A stretch of 56,612 nucleotides of DNA from the NCBI GenBank assembly GCA_910584585.1, contig CAJUBP010000031.1, positions 1-56,612 of the forward strand, written 5' to 3'. Below are positions 15,330-23,718 of this stretch, piece after piece. This DNA comes from an uncultured Lachnospiraceae bacterium. GTDB lineage: Bacteria; Bacillota; Clostridia; Lachnospirales; Lachnospiraceae. How positions within the stretch are numbered: the stretch's first letter is position 1; each line of letters begins with the position of its first letter. Made by a program: the position numbers and the translations under genes. Below the pieces are notes generated by a model. The model was not told where the DNA came from. It was given only the letters and a program-made list of their open reading frames with translations, and ran no database searches.

Positions 15330-16414
15330 ATCAAATACTTATGACAATCATGGCAATTGGAGCCATCGTCGGCGGGATTGATCGGATTTTTGGAAATAAA
15401 CTGGGCTATGGCGAGAAATTTGAGGAAGGATTTCACCTTCTAGGCCCCATGGCTTTATCAATGACAGGGATGATCTGCTTAGCGCCGGCGCTGGCGGATA
15501 TCCTGGGACGGGCAGTGATCCCTTTTTATCAGGCAATGGGCGCAGATCCTTCCATGTTCGGAAGCGTTCTGGCCATTGATATGGGCGGCTATCAGCTGGC
15601 CAAAGAACTGGCTGTGGACAGCCGGATCGGCAGTTATGCAGGCATAGTGGCGTCTGCCATTTTTGGGTGTACGTTAGTATTTACCATTCCGGTAGGTATG
15701 GGAATGATACGGCAGGAAGACCGGCAATTCTTTGCCCGGGGAATCATGCTGGGATTGGCAGCCATGCCGGCAGGGCTTTTCCCGGGCGGGCTTCTCTGCG
15801 GATTGTCTTTCTGGGACTGCCTGCAGCAGAACCTGCCGATATTCGCGGCGGCGCTGTTGCTGGGGCTTGGGCTGTGGAAAATGCCGGAAAAAATGGTTCA
15901 GGGATTTTACGCGCTGGCAGGGGGCATACGCGCGGTAGTGACTGCCGGTCTGATTCTTGCGGCCGCAAAATCTCTCTGCGGGTGGACGCTGCTGCCTGGG
16001 ATGACTCCCATAGAAGACGCCATGAGCGTGGTGTCTTCCATCGGCGTGGTGATGCTTGGGAGCCTTCCGGCGGCAAAGTTTTTAAGCCGGCTGCTGGAAA
16101 AGCCTTTTTTCTGGCTGGGGAGGAAAATGGGAATGAAATCCCAGAGCCTGACAGGAATGCTTCTGGGGCTGGTAAGTCCCGTGCCGGTTTTTGCTATGTA
16201 TCATGAGATGGACCCGAAGGGAAAAGTAGCCGCCGGGGCGTTTCTGGTAAGCGGCGCAAGCCTTTTGGCGGCCCATATGGGGTTTACCGTCAGCGTGGAA
16301 CCGGAAATGCTGCCTGCGCTGATGGGCGGGAAGCTCTGCGGCGCGGCTGTCTCGGTTGTGCTTGCGCTGTGCGCTTTTGGAAATGTCATTTCACAACAGA
16401 AAAAGGATGGTTGA
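15326..16414 (+). CDS. eutH: EutH-type ethanolamine transporter
   Basis: A 362-residue polytopic membrane protein with about ten hydrophobic segments. MNQILMTIMAIGAIVGGIDR, LGYGEKFEEGF, AIDMGGYQLAKELA and SPVPVFAMYHEMDPKGK match the EutH family, which imports ethanolamine (protonated form or by facilitated diffusion). Its ATG overlaps the upstream TGA by four bases, so translation is coupled to the blaR1-like gene. No eutBC, microcompartment or eutVW gene is in the window. Repressor and sensor-protease control of a EutH is unusual and may mean an amine substrate linked to envelope stress. The family call is firm; the substrate is inferred. Confidence 0.9.
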   Translation: MNQILMTIMAIGAIVGGIDRIFGNKLGYGEKFEEGFHLLGPMALSMTGMICLAPALADILGRAVIPFYQAMGADPSMFGSVLAIDMGGYQLAKELAVDSRIGSYAGIVASAIFGCTLVFTIPVGMGMIRQEDRQFFARGIMLGLAAMPAGLFPGGLLCGLSFWDCLQQNLPIFAAALLLGLGLWKMPEKMVQGFYALAGGIRAVVTAGLILAAAKSLCGWTLLPGMTPIEDAMSVVSSIGVVMLGSLPAAKFLSRLLEKPFFWLGRKMGMKSQSLTGMLLGLVSPVPVFAMYHEMDPKGKVAAGAFLVSGASLLAAHMGFTVSVEPEMLPALMGGKLCGAAVSVVLALCAFGNVISQQKKDG

Positions 16415-16495
16415 GGTCATTTCCCTTATTTTTTGTTTCTGCCGTTCCGAAATAGCAGTTAAGCCATTTGGAAAAGCAGATAGGAGGTTATCAGA

Positions 16496-17296
16496 ATGAG
16501 AATCAACAGCGTAAATGGAACAAATCAAAGACCCGGACAGGCGGGGCCGATGCAGAAAGAGGATGCCGTAAGCAAAAGCATTCAGAAACAAATTGCCAAT
16601 AAGCAGAAGGAGCTTCAGAATCTTTCCTCCAACCAGGACATGGATATGGAAGCAAAGAGTAAAAAACGCCAGGAAATCATGCAGGAAATCAGTGATCTGA
16701 ACAATCAGCTCAGGCAGCATCAGATAGAACAGCGCAGGGAGGCGGCCAATGCCGGAAAGAACCAGGAGAAAGGATCGTCCATGGACGACTTCATCGGCGG
16801 ATCCAGGAAAAAATCCGGCGCGAAGGGAACCAGTATGTCCCAGGCCGGCATGAAAGCCATGATTTCTGCAGACGCCGCGTTAAATCAGGCGCAGGCGCAG
16901 GGTTCTGCGGCAAACGAAATGGAAAACAGGGCCGCAATCCTCAAAACAGAGATTAAATTAGACGGCGGACGGGGAGCAGACGTGTCCCACAAAAAAGAAG
17001 AACTGGCAGAACTGGAGGAAAAAGCCAGAAATGCCGCTGAAGCTTCCGCGGAAACTTTGGGCAATGCCAATGAGGAAATCAAAAACGCCCAGGAGGCCGA
17101 TTCGGATACTGAACAGACCGATGAGGAAAAAAAGGCCGGTGATCGCCGGAAAACTTCAAAGGATCAGAAACATCAAAAAACTGAGAAGGAATCTAAAACC
17201 GACCAGATCCAGGAACCCGGCAGCGGAAGCCAAACAGAGCGGAACCAGAAGCAAGAGGATGGGGCGAGACATTCTTCTGTGGATATTTATTTGTAG
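16496..17296 (+). CDS. FlxA-like coiled-coil protein
   Basis: A 266-residue, highly charged, Gln- and Lys-rich protein without signal peptide. Residues about 25-75 (KQIANKQKELQNLSS, KKRQEIMQEISDLNNQ) form a coiled coil resembling PF14282 FlxA-like proteins. A central Ala-rich helix follows (SADAALNQAQAQ), then a long low-complexity acidic/basic tail ending in VDIYL. FlxA-like genes are often found with motility or secreted-protein genes, but that link is weak here. It has AGGAGG upstream and precedes the AgrA/AgrC-type pair by 66 bases, with the similarly built gene 19698 after the pair. Both could be surface or signalling partners; function unknown. Confidence 0.6.
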   Translation: MRINSVNGTNQRPGQAGPMQKEDAVSKSIQKQIANKQKELQNLSSNQDMDMEAKSKKRQEIMQEISDLNNQLRQHQIEQRREAANAGKNQEKGSSMDDFIGGSRKKSGAKGTSMSQAGMKAMISADAALNQAQAQGSAANEMENRAAILKTEIKLDGGRGADVSHKKEELAELEEKARNAAEASAETLGNANEEIKNAQEADSDTEQTDEEKKAGDRRKTSKDQKHQKTEKESKTDQIQEPGSGSQTERNQKQEDGARHSSVDIYL

Positions 17297-17362
17297 AAAC
17301 CGTCCGTACTCTGATATAGCCTTTGAATCTCAAGTTTAAGCAGAAAGACAGGTACTTTCCCT

Positions 17363-18079
17363 ATGATTTCCATTGCAGTATGCGACGATGAAATAACAGA
17401 ATGCAGCCGCATTGCAGCCGCAGTCAAATCCATTCTGAAAGACATGCAGACGCCTTGCCTGGTGCGCCAGTTTTACAGCGGAAAAGAACTGCTTGCGGAG
17501 GCAAAGGAATTTGATCTTGTACTTCTGGATATTATTATGGAAGAGCTGGATGGAATGAAAACAGCAGAATTGTTCCGGCAGAAAGCTCCGGGAAAAATTC
17601 TTGTTTTTATCTCATCCAGCAAAGCCTATGTGTTTGACGCCTATGAGGTGGAGGCGTTCTGGTATCTGGTGAAGCCGGTGGAGCCGGGAAAACTGCGGAG
17701 GGTTCTGGAACGGGCTGTTGGAAAACTGGGGCAGAAACCAGATGAATTTATCATGGTCAGCCGGCAGAGGCAGCAGGAAAAACTGTTTCTTTCCGATGTC
17801 CTTTATTTTGAAATCCGGGGAAGGATGATTTATGCCCATCAGCAGGAAGGAATCATTGAGTTTTATCAGCAGATTGGCATATTGGAGCAAAAACTGCAGG
17901 GAAAAGGATTCTTCCGCTGTCACAAGAGTTATCTTGTAAATCTGAATTATGTCAGGAGCTATAACCGGCAGGAGGCGATTCTGGATACCGGAGAGAAAAT
18001 CATGATTTCCAGGCGCCGGTATGAGGATTTCTGTCAGGAGATTCTCCGGCATATGAAAGAAAAAGGCGGAATAGTGTGA
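17363..18079 (+). CDS. LytTR-family response regulator (AgrA-like)
   Basis: A 238-residue transcriptional regulator. The receiver domain (1-120) has the acidic pair in VCDDE, the phospho-acceptor in LVLLDIIMEELDGM (Asp about 56) and the Lys in YLVKPVEP. The LytTR DNA-binding domain (about 130-235) shows FLSDVLYFEIRGR and GFFRCHKSYLVNLNYV. Such regulators bind paired direct repeats upstream of quorum-sensing or bacteriocin genes. The GTG start of the kinase overlaps its TGA, so the pair is one unit. The ribosome site before ATG 17363 is weak. No agrD or agrB gene is visible, so any inducing peptide must come from elsewhere. Confidence 0.9.
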   Translation: MISIAVCDDEITECSRIAAAVKSILKDMQTPCLVRQFYSGKELLAEAKEFDLVLLDIIMEELDGMKTAELFRQKAPGKILVFISSSKAYVFDAYEVEAFWYLVKPVEPGKLRRVLERAVGKLGQKPDEFIMVSRQRQQEKLFLSDVLYFEIRGRMIYAHQQEGIIEFYQQIGILEQKLQGKGFFRCHKSYLVNLNYVRSYNRQEAILDTGEKIMISRRRYEDFCQEILRHMKEKGGIV

Positions 18080-19542
18080 AAAGTTGTGAAGGAGAGCCGT
18101 TTTGCCGGTTCAGAAATCATGGAAAGAGGACGGATAGCGTGAATTCGGAAGTTTTGGAGATATTTGTAAGGGGAATCTGTTTGGCAGGCTATGCCTGTCT
18201 GGCCTGTCAGTTCTGTAAAAAATATCTGACGTGTTCTGGAGCGTGTTTGAAAAAAGAGTGGAGAATATATCTGTCAGAAAGCGCTTTTCAAGCACGCTCT
18301 AATCCGGCGGCAGTATTTTTTTGCGCGGCGGTATTGTTCGATTACTTCATCGCGGATTTTTTCTGTCAGAAAAGTTCCTATCTGGCGGGAGCGGTATTGC
18401 TGCAATTGCTTTTTATCGGCGGGGTTGTGCTGGCGTTTGCGGAAGGGTGGAAGAAAAAGGCGCTGGCAGCAGTCCTGTATCTTTTTCTGACAAAGTTTAC
18501 GGCGAAAGCTGTGGGAAGCGGCTTTAGTATGCTGACTCTGGCTTTTTTTCACGCAGCGGGAAGGGAGCCATTGATCAGCAAAGGCAGTCCGGCGGAATTG
18601 GGAATTGCTTTGCTGGAGACGGCATTGTCTTTGCTCCTGGTGTATTTGCTGGAAGAACCTTTAAGTTCTGTGTTCAGGGGCAAGCCGGGGAGCTGGTATC
18701 TGGTTCTTTCAGTTCCGCTGATTCTGATGATTGAAATAGAAGATATTCTGGAATGGAGCGCTTCCAGAGGGATTTTGTTTCAGGGAAGAGAAACCGGAAA
18801 TATTTACCAGAACCAGTTGCTCAGCCATGGCGCCAACCTGATCCTGGCGGTTCTGTGTCTTTGCGGCGCGGCTTTTTTTATTTTCGGCATGGAACGGATT
18901 TACCGGGAACAGAAGCAGAAAGAGAGGTATCAGGGGCAGGTTGAGGCTTACCGGATGCTGGAAGAGCAGTATCTTTGCATGGAACGCCTCAGGCATGATA
19001 TGAAAAATCATGTGCTCGGCCTTCGGGGATTGCTGGAGCGGCGGGAATGGGAGAAAATGGAGCAGTATCTTCAGAAAATGGAAGAGGCGGGAGCATTGGC
19101 AGAGCCAGAAGAAACCACGGGAAATCATGTGGTGGACGTGCTGCTGGGCCAGAAACGGCAGAGAGCAAAACAGGCTTCGATTTCCTGGGAATGCCAGGTG
19201 CAGTTTGGAAAACATATGGAAGTGGATGATTTTGATCTCTGTGTGATTCTTGGAAATATCCTGGATAACGCCATTGAAGCCTGTGAGAAATCACAAGGAG
19301 AACGGTGGATTTGCGTTCAGTCCGGGATTGTGAAGGATTTTCTTTTGCTGGAAGTGAAAAACAGCACAGAGGAAAAAGAACTTCCGAAACCCTCAAAAGC
19401 GGCCTTTCGGGAACACGGCATCGGCCTGAACAACGTCCGGGAGGCGGTGGAGAAATACAACGGAGCAGTGAATATAGAATTGAAAGATCAGGTATTTGCC
19501 ATCTCAGTTCTGCTTCCGGCAGTTCCGTCTGGGAGCAGATAA
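18076..19542 (+). CDS. GHKL sensor histidine kinase (AgrC-like)
   Basis: A 488-residue membrane kinase. The N-terminal half has about six hydrophobic segments up to residue 280. The cytoplasmic half has RLRHDMKNHVLGLRGLL (phospho-His) and an HATPase domain with GNILDNAIEACEK and HGIGLNNVREAV, the HPK10/AgrC arrangement. GTG 18076 overlaps the regulator stop. GTG 18139 is a plausible later start that would remove an odd Cys/Arg-rich N-terminus. Codons for LKKEWRIYLSESAFQARS lie within an inverted repeat (18239-18299) matching family B palindrome ends, so part of the first membrane loop may derive from a mobile palindrome. Partner of the upstream LytTR regulator; ligand unknown. Confidence 0.85.
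   Translation: MKSCEGEPFCRFRNHGKRTDSVNSEVLEIFVRGICLAGYACLACQFCKKYLTCSGACLKKEWRIYLSESAFQARSNPAAVFFCAAVLFDYFIADFFCQKSSYLAGAVLLQLLFIGGVVLAFAEGWKKKALAAVLYLFLTKFTAKAVGSGFSMLTLAFFHAAGREPLISKGSPAELGIALLETALSLLLVYLLEEPLSSVFRGKPGSWYLVLSVPLILMIEIEDILEWSASRGILFQGRETGNIYQNQLLSHGANLILAVLCLCGAAFFIFGMERIYREQKQKERYQGQVEAYRMLEEQYLCMERLRHDMKNHVLGLRGLLERREWEKMEQYLQKMEEAGALAEPEETTGNHVVDVLLGQKRQRAKQASISWECQVQFGKHMEVDDFDLCVILGNILDNAIEACEKSQGERWICVQSGIVKDFLLLEVKNSTEEKELPKPSKAAFREHGIGLNNVREAVEKYNGAVNIELKDQVFAISVLLPAVPSGSR
18239..18299 (+). repeat. Palindrome inside the AgrC-like kinase gene (family B-like ends)
   Basis: GAGCGTGTTTGAAAA (18239-18253) pairs with TTTTCAAGCACGCTC (18285-18299) at 14 of 15 positions plus one G-T wobble, across a 31-base loop. 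The left arm equals the family B end at 54931. The whole unit is read in frame by the kinase gene. Confidence 0.6.
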
Positions 19543-19697
19543 AAAACGCGTTCTGGGCTGCCATAAGGAACTTTTTGGGGCTGCCGGATATAACATTGTT
19601 CGAACCGTATAATACAAGATGCTAAGGCAGGCGTTCGGCATATCCGAAATGAAAATCAGACACTTATTTCAGGATATTTCAGACAGGAGGTTTGGAT

Positions 19698-20252
19698 ATG
19701 CATATCAAGACAATGGAAGGGCTGACCGGGGCAAATACAAATCATAATTTGCTGAAAGTGCCGGTTCGGGTGTTTAAAGACGCCAGAAGAAGGGGCGATT
19801 TGGGGACCATGGAACGCGCCATGGAATATGCGGAGGATTTTGCCGGGAAGACAAAGGAATACCAGACCAAAGCCGAAGAAGGCATGGAAGAGGATGCCAA
19901 AGAGGCGGCTGAAAAGGTAAAAGAGGATCAGGAAAAGCTGATTGAAAAATGCAGGGAAGACCGTATTGAACAGGAGGAAAGAACGCAGGAAATTGCTGAA
20001 AAAACCGGAGGAGATCCTGGGAAAGAACAGCCGAAATGGGGGGATGCAGGGCCGGATATCCTGGAGATCAGCGAAGAGGGGCAAAGATTGGCGGACAACT
20101 GGGCGCTGCCGGCAAAACCAATGGGTTCCGGGGAAAATCCTGCCGCGAAAGGATTGCCGTTAATCGCTCCAAAAGGCATGCCGGTATTTGGCGGGGAGGG
20201 GAATTCGGGGGCGTCTGCTGCCGGAAAAGGCGCCATAAGCGTGAAAGTTTAA
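19698..20252 (+). CDS. Small coiled-coil hypothetical protein
   Basis: A 184-residue acidic/basic protein with no signal peptide or membrane segment, and unrecognised. Residues about 25-95 form one long charged helix (EYAEDFAGKTKEY, KVKEDQEKLIEKCRED). The C-terminus is Gly/Pro/Ala-rich (KGLPLIAPKGMPVFGGEG). A short DILEISEEGQRLA stretch in the middle is the most motif-like part. ATG 19698 follows AGGAGG by seven bases. Upstream, TATAAT at 19608-19613 lacks a clear -35. It is built like the gene before the kinase pair (16496) and has its own terminator. Function unknown. Confidence 0.6.
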   Translation: MHIKTMEGLTGANTNHNLLKVPVRVFKDARRRGDLGTMERAMEYAEDFAGKTKEYQTKAEEGMEEDAKEAAEKVKEDQEKLIEKCREDRIEQEERTQEIAEKTGGDPGKEQPKWGDAGPDILEISEEGQRLADNWALPAKPMGSGENPAAKGLPLIAPKGMPVFGGEGNSGASAAGKGAISVKV

Positions 20253-20284
20253 ACAGAACTGCCATAGAATAAGACGAGATACAG

Positions 20285-20333
20285 AGCTGTCGGGAACACA
20301 TTCGTTTCCCGGCGGCTTTTGTTGTATTTTCTC
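20285..20333 (+). terminator. Terminator after 19698 gene (family C-like stem)
   Basis: AGCTGTCGGGAA (20285-20296) pairs with TTCCCGGCGGCT (20306-20317) through two G-T wobbles, followed by TTTTGTTGTATTTT. The stem shares CTGTCGGGAA with the elements at 7008 and 23444. Confidence 0.75.
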
Positions 20334-20367
20334 ATAGACGACGGAAAGAGGCGGTTTCACAAACTTG

Positions 20368-20396
20368 TTGCGATATGGATTGAAATATGCTACAAT
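20368..20396 (+). promoter_or_regulatory. Promoter of the Hpt-hybrid kinase operon
   Basis: TTGCGA (20368-20373), 17 bases and TACAAT (20391-20396), 39 bases before the Hpt start codon. Confidence 0.6.
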
Positions 20397-20434
20397 AAAA
20401 ATATTGAAATTACAGAGAAAAAGGAGATAGTTTT

Positions 20435-20782
20435 ATGAGTCTACTTGATGAACTGAGAGAATTAGGCGTGAGCGTTGATGAAGGAGTAAAGCGGTTGGGA
20501 GGCAATACTGCCATTTATAAAAAAATGTTGGGAACTTTTACAAAAATGATGAAGAATTATTCCGTTGAGCCTGATTTTGACGGAGAAAATTATGAAGATA
20601 TTATTGAGAAGGCCCATGCAATTAAAGGAGCTTCCGGTAATCTGTCAGTGACGCCGGTGTATGAAGCATACAGTGAGATCGTGGATCTGCTGCGCAGGGG
20701 GCAGCCGGAAGAGGCCCGGGAAATCCTTGTGAGAATTCTGCCTGTCCAGGAGAAGATCATAAGCGCCATAGATAATTCATAA
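20435..20782 (+). CDS. Histidine phosphotransfer (Hpt) protein
   Basis: A 115-residue single-domain phosphotransfer protein. The phosphorylatable His lies in KAHAIKGASGNL (about residue 70) within the usual four-helix Hpt pattern. Such proteins shuttle phosphate between receiver domains of a phosphorelay and lack catalytic activity of their own. The hybrid kinase starts only 13 bases downstream and carries two receiver domains, so Hpt is its natural partner. AAAAAGGAG precedes ATG 20435. The final output regulator of the relay is not in the immediate neighbourhood. Confidence 0.9.
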   Translation: MSLLDELRELGVSVDEGVKRLGGNTAIYKKMLGTFTKMMKNYSVEPDFDGENYEDIIEKAHAIKGASGNLSVTPVYEAYSEIVDLLRRGQPEEAREILVRILPVQEKIISAIDNS

Positions 20783-20795
20783 TGCGGAGGGGCCG

Positions 20796-23342
20796 ATGGA
20801 GAAGAATATTAGAAAGTTTTTGCGGAACAGTTTTGTCAGTGTAATCAGCGTCTGCGTGCTTGTGTTTATCGGGCTGGTATTGATTATGGGCAAGCGGACC
20901 GAAGATACCATTGATGAGATCAGCGAGATTTACATGTCTGAGATGAATACTCAGCTGGGACAGAAATTCACTTCGGTGATTGGGCTGCGTTTGGAACAGG
21001 TGCAGGGATTGATCCGCCGGACCCCGCCAGATACTGTGGAGTATAATGAAGAATTTATTGAAGAGCTTACAATCGGCGGAGAAGTCAGGGAATTTGCATT
21101 TCTTGGACTGTACGCGGAAGATGGCGAGATGGAGACCATTTACGGCGGCCAGGTGACAGTTTCTCAGGAAGCGATTACGCAGTCTTTGAAGAAAGATGGA
21201 AATATCGTGGCCATGGGAATGAATGATAAAGATGAGCGGATGCTGATTCTGGGAAAAGGCGCTGAGTATCCCATGAAAGACGGGGGGAAGAGCATGGCCT
21301 TGATTGCCGGAGTTCCCATGGACTATTTGAAGGAAGCGCTGTTTCTGGATTCGAAGGACACTTTGGTGTACACTCATATTATTGATAAAGATGGAAATTT
21401 TGTGATTCGCAGCGGAGACGCTTATCGGGAAAGCTATTTTGAGCGGATTCTGTCAGAAGCAAAGGGGAGTAAAAACAGCGCGGAGGAGTATGTGGCGGAA
21501 CTGCAGGAGGCCATGGAGAAGGGAGAACCTTACGCGAAGCTGGTCACAATTAATGGAGAGAAACGATATACATACTGCACGCCTGTATCGGAAACCCACG
21601 ATTGGTATCTTGTCACCGTCATGAATAATGAAGCTATGGATGCGCCAATCAGTTCCCTGGATCTTCAGCGGATAGGGATTATGGTTGGATCTTCAGTTAT
21701 GATTCTGGTGGCTATGTCTGTGGTATTTCTGCTGTATTTCCGGTTCTCTATCCGTCAGATGGAAGAACTGAATGACGCGAAGCAGAAGGCGATCCGATCG
21801 GATAAGGCCAAGAGCGAATTTTTGTCCAGCATGAGCCATGATATCCGGACGCCGATGAACGCCATTATCGGAATGACGGAGATTGCCTTGAAGAATATTA
21901 AAGATCCAGAGCGTGTGGTAGACTGTTTAAATAAAGTCAAGCTGTCCAGCAAGCACCTGCTGGGATTAATTAATGACGTCCTTGACATGTCCAAGATTGA
22001 GAGCGGCAAGATGACTTTGAACATGAATCAGATGTCGCTGCGGGAAGCCATGGATGATATTGTAAATATTATGCAGCCCCAGGTGAAGGCTAAGAGTCAG
22101 TATTTCGATATTTTCATTCAGTCTATCAGAGCGGAAGAGGTATTCTGCGATTCGGTGCGCCTGAATCAGGTGCTGCTGAACCTTTTATCCAACGCGACGA
22201 AGTTTACGCCGGAAATGGGGCGGATTGACGTGCATCTGTATCAGGAAGAATCTCCTGAGGGCGAAGATTATGTCCGCACTCATTTTGTGGTGGAAGATAC
22301 AGGAATCGGGATGTCCGAAGAATTCCAGAGAAAGATTTTTGACAGCTTTGAACGGGAAAATTCCGATCAGGTGGCAAAGATTATGGGAACCGGACTGGGA
22401 ATGTCCATTACCAAAGCTATCGTGGATTTGATGAAAGGCACCATTCAATTGACCAGTGAACAGGGCAAAGGAAGCAAGTTCCATATTACACTGGATTTGA
22501 AGAAATGCGAGATTGATGAAAAAGATATGATGCTTCCCCATTGGGATGTGCTGGTGGTGGACGACAATGAACAGCTGTGCACCAGCGCGGTTGCCAATCT
22601 GCAGGAACTGGGAGTGCATACGGAATGGTCCTTAGACGGCAGGCAGGCAATCCGGATGATTGAGGACAGGCATTTGCAGAACAATGACTATGATTTTGTG
22701 CTGGTAGACTGGAAGATGCCTCATATGAACGGAATTGAAGTGATTCGGGAAATGAGAAATGTGACAGTTGGCAACAAAATTCCGGCTTTCCTGATTTCCG
22801 CTTATGATTGGAGCGAATTGGAGGAAGAGGTGGATGCTTCTGAGATTGAAGGATTTATTTCCAAGCCGCTGTTTAAATCTACGCTGTACCTGTATCTGAA
22901 GAAATATATGGAAGGCGAGGATTTTACCGATGAGAGCGAAGAAGTTGAAATAGATTTCGAGGGCAAGCACATTCTTCTGGCAGAAGATATCGACGTGAAC
23001 TGGGAGTTTATCAGTGAGATTTTAAGCTCTGTAGGACTGGTTCTTGAGCGGGCCGTTAACGGAAAAGAGTGTCTGGAGATGTTTGAAGCTTCCGAGATCG
23101 GGTTCTATGACGCAATTCTGATGGACATTCGTATGCCGGTGATGAATGGATATGACGCTACCATAGCTATCCGCGGTTTGGATCGGAGTGACAACGGGCT
23201 GCCGATTATTGCCATGACCGCAGACGCATTCTCAGATGACGCCCAGCATTGTCTGGAAGTGGGCATGAACGCCCATATTGCGAAGCCCATTGATTTGAAA
23301 GAGTGTATGCGGACCCTGCAGAAATATTTGAATCAGGAATAG
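20796..23342 (+). CDS. Hybrid sensor histidine kinase with two receiver domains
   Basis: An 848-residue membrane kinase. Transmembrane helix 1 (about 12-32) and helix 2 (about 288-312) flank an extracellular Cache-like sensor of roughly 250 residues. The HisKA domain contains SMSHDIRTPMNAIIGM (His 348). HATPase motifs are LNLLSNATKFTP, VEDTGIGMS and GTGLGMSI. Two receivers follow: the first has VVDDNEQ and Asp 638 in LVDWKMPHMNG; the second has LAEDIDVNWE and Asp 777 in LMDIRMPVMNG with a KP lysine. The first is less canonical because an LISAYDW replaces the usual T/S-A pair. It probably forms a multistep relay with the upstream Hpt protein. Ligand unknown. Confidence 0.9.
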   Translation: MEKNIRKFLRNSFVSVISVCVLVFIGLVLIMGKRTEDTIDEISEIYMSEMNTQLGQKFTSVIGLRLEQVQGLIRRTPPDTVEYNEEFIEELTIGGEVREFAFLGLYAEDGEMETIYGGQVTVSQEAITQSLKKDGNIVAMGMNDKDERMLILGKGAEYPMKDGGKSMALIAGVPMDYLKEALFLDSKDTLVYTHIIDKDGNFVIRSGDAYRESYFERILSEAKGSKNSAEEYVAELQEAMEKGEPYAKLVTINGEKRYTYCTPVSETHDWYLVTVMNNEAMDAPISSLDLQRIGIMVGSSVMILVAMSVVFLLYFRFSIRQMEELNDAKQKAIRSDKAKSEFLSSMSHDIRTPMNAIIGMTEIALKNIKDPERVVDCLNKVKLSSKHLLGLINDVLDMSKIESGKMTLNMNQMSLREAMDDIVNIMQPQVKAKSQYFDIFIQSIRAEEVFCDSVRLNQVLLNLLSNATKFTPEMGRIDVHLYQEESPEGEDYVRTHFVVEDTGIGMSEEFQRKIFDSFERENSDQVAKIMGTGLGMSITKAIVDLMKGTIQLTSEQGKGSKFHITLDLKKCEIDEKDMMLPHWDVLVVDDNEQLCTSAVANLQELGVHTEWSLDGRQAIRMIEDRHLQNNDYDFVLVDWKMPHMNGIEVIREMRNVTVGNKIPAFLISAYDWSELEEEVDASEIEGFISKPLFKSTLYLYLKKYMEGEDFTDESEEVEIDFEGKHILLAEDIDVNWEFISEILSSVGLVLERAVNGKECLEMFEASEIGFYDAILMDIRMPVMNGYDATIAIRGLDRSDNGLPIIAMTADAFSDDAQHCLEVGMNAHIAKPIDLKECMRTLQKYLNQE

Positions 23343-23356
23343 AGAAATCGAAAAGC

Positions 23357-23420
23357 TAAGGAACTGCCGCAAAATAAAATGCGCAAATTGCGCAGAATTT
23401 TATTTCGCGACAGTTCTTAA
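23357..23420. repeat. Palindrome D (bidirectional hairpin)
   Basis: TAAGGAACTG...CAGTTCTTAA ends enclose AAAATAAAAT / ATTTTATTT arms and a TGCGCAAATTGCGCA tip. The structure directly follows the hybrid kinase stop. Single ends of the same sequence occur at 7781-7798 and near 35922. Confidence 0.6.
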
Positions 23421-23443
23421 GTTGTATTGGCGGCAGCGAACGG

Positions 23444-23536
23444 GGCTGTCGGGAAATGGCAAATTTCCACAATATATAGATATGAATTGTAGAACTTCAA
23501 ACTATATATTGTGGAAAATTTCATTTCCCGACAGCC
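23444..23536. repeat. Palindrome C (long hairpin)
   Basis: GGCTGTCGGGAAATG pairs with CATTTCCCGACAGCC, and AAATTTCCACAATATATAG with CTATATATTGTGGAAAATTT, around a loop of about 22 bases. The stem is longer than 30 bp with one small bulge. CTCTTTTATC after it could also terminate transcription. The left end recurs at 7008 without a partner. Confidence 0.7.
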
Positions 23537-23635
23537 TCTTTTATCATCTTATAGGAAAGACCGTGCTCGGCGCGGCAAAGTGTTCAAAGGGGAGTTGATG
23601 CGGACTTGCCCGCTTTGTTCTTTTGTAAAAAAGAA

Positions 23636-23696
23636 TTGACAATTCTCAGGCGCAAGAGTATAATCTAAAACATATAAAACCTACTGAATAAGTAGG
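23636..23696 (+). promoter_or_regulatory. cysK promoter with CCTACT dyad
   Basis: TTGACA (23636-23641), 17 bases and TATAAT (23659-23664) form a consensus promoter. CCTACT-GAATA-AGTAGG (23680-23696) follows at the likely transcript start. Its place suggests an operator, perhaps for a CymR/Rrf2-type cysteine regulator; that identity is inference. Confidence 0.75.
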
Positions 23697-23718
23697 AAAT
23701 AAGAAATGGAGGCAGATT

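Noticed and set aside
19523..19560. Family A end near GGCAGTTCCGTCTGG
   Set aside because: Short similarity within the kinase 3' end, no partner arm; probably chance.
23680..23696. T-box or riboswitch before cysK
   Set aside because: Only a six-bp dyad is present, with no T-box sequence or specifier stem; an operator is simpler.
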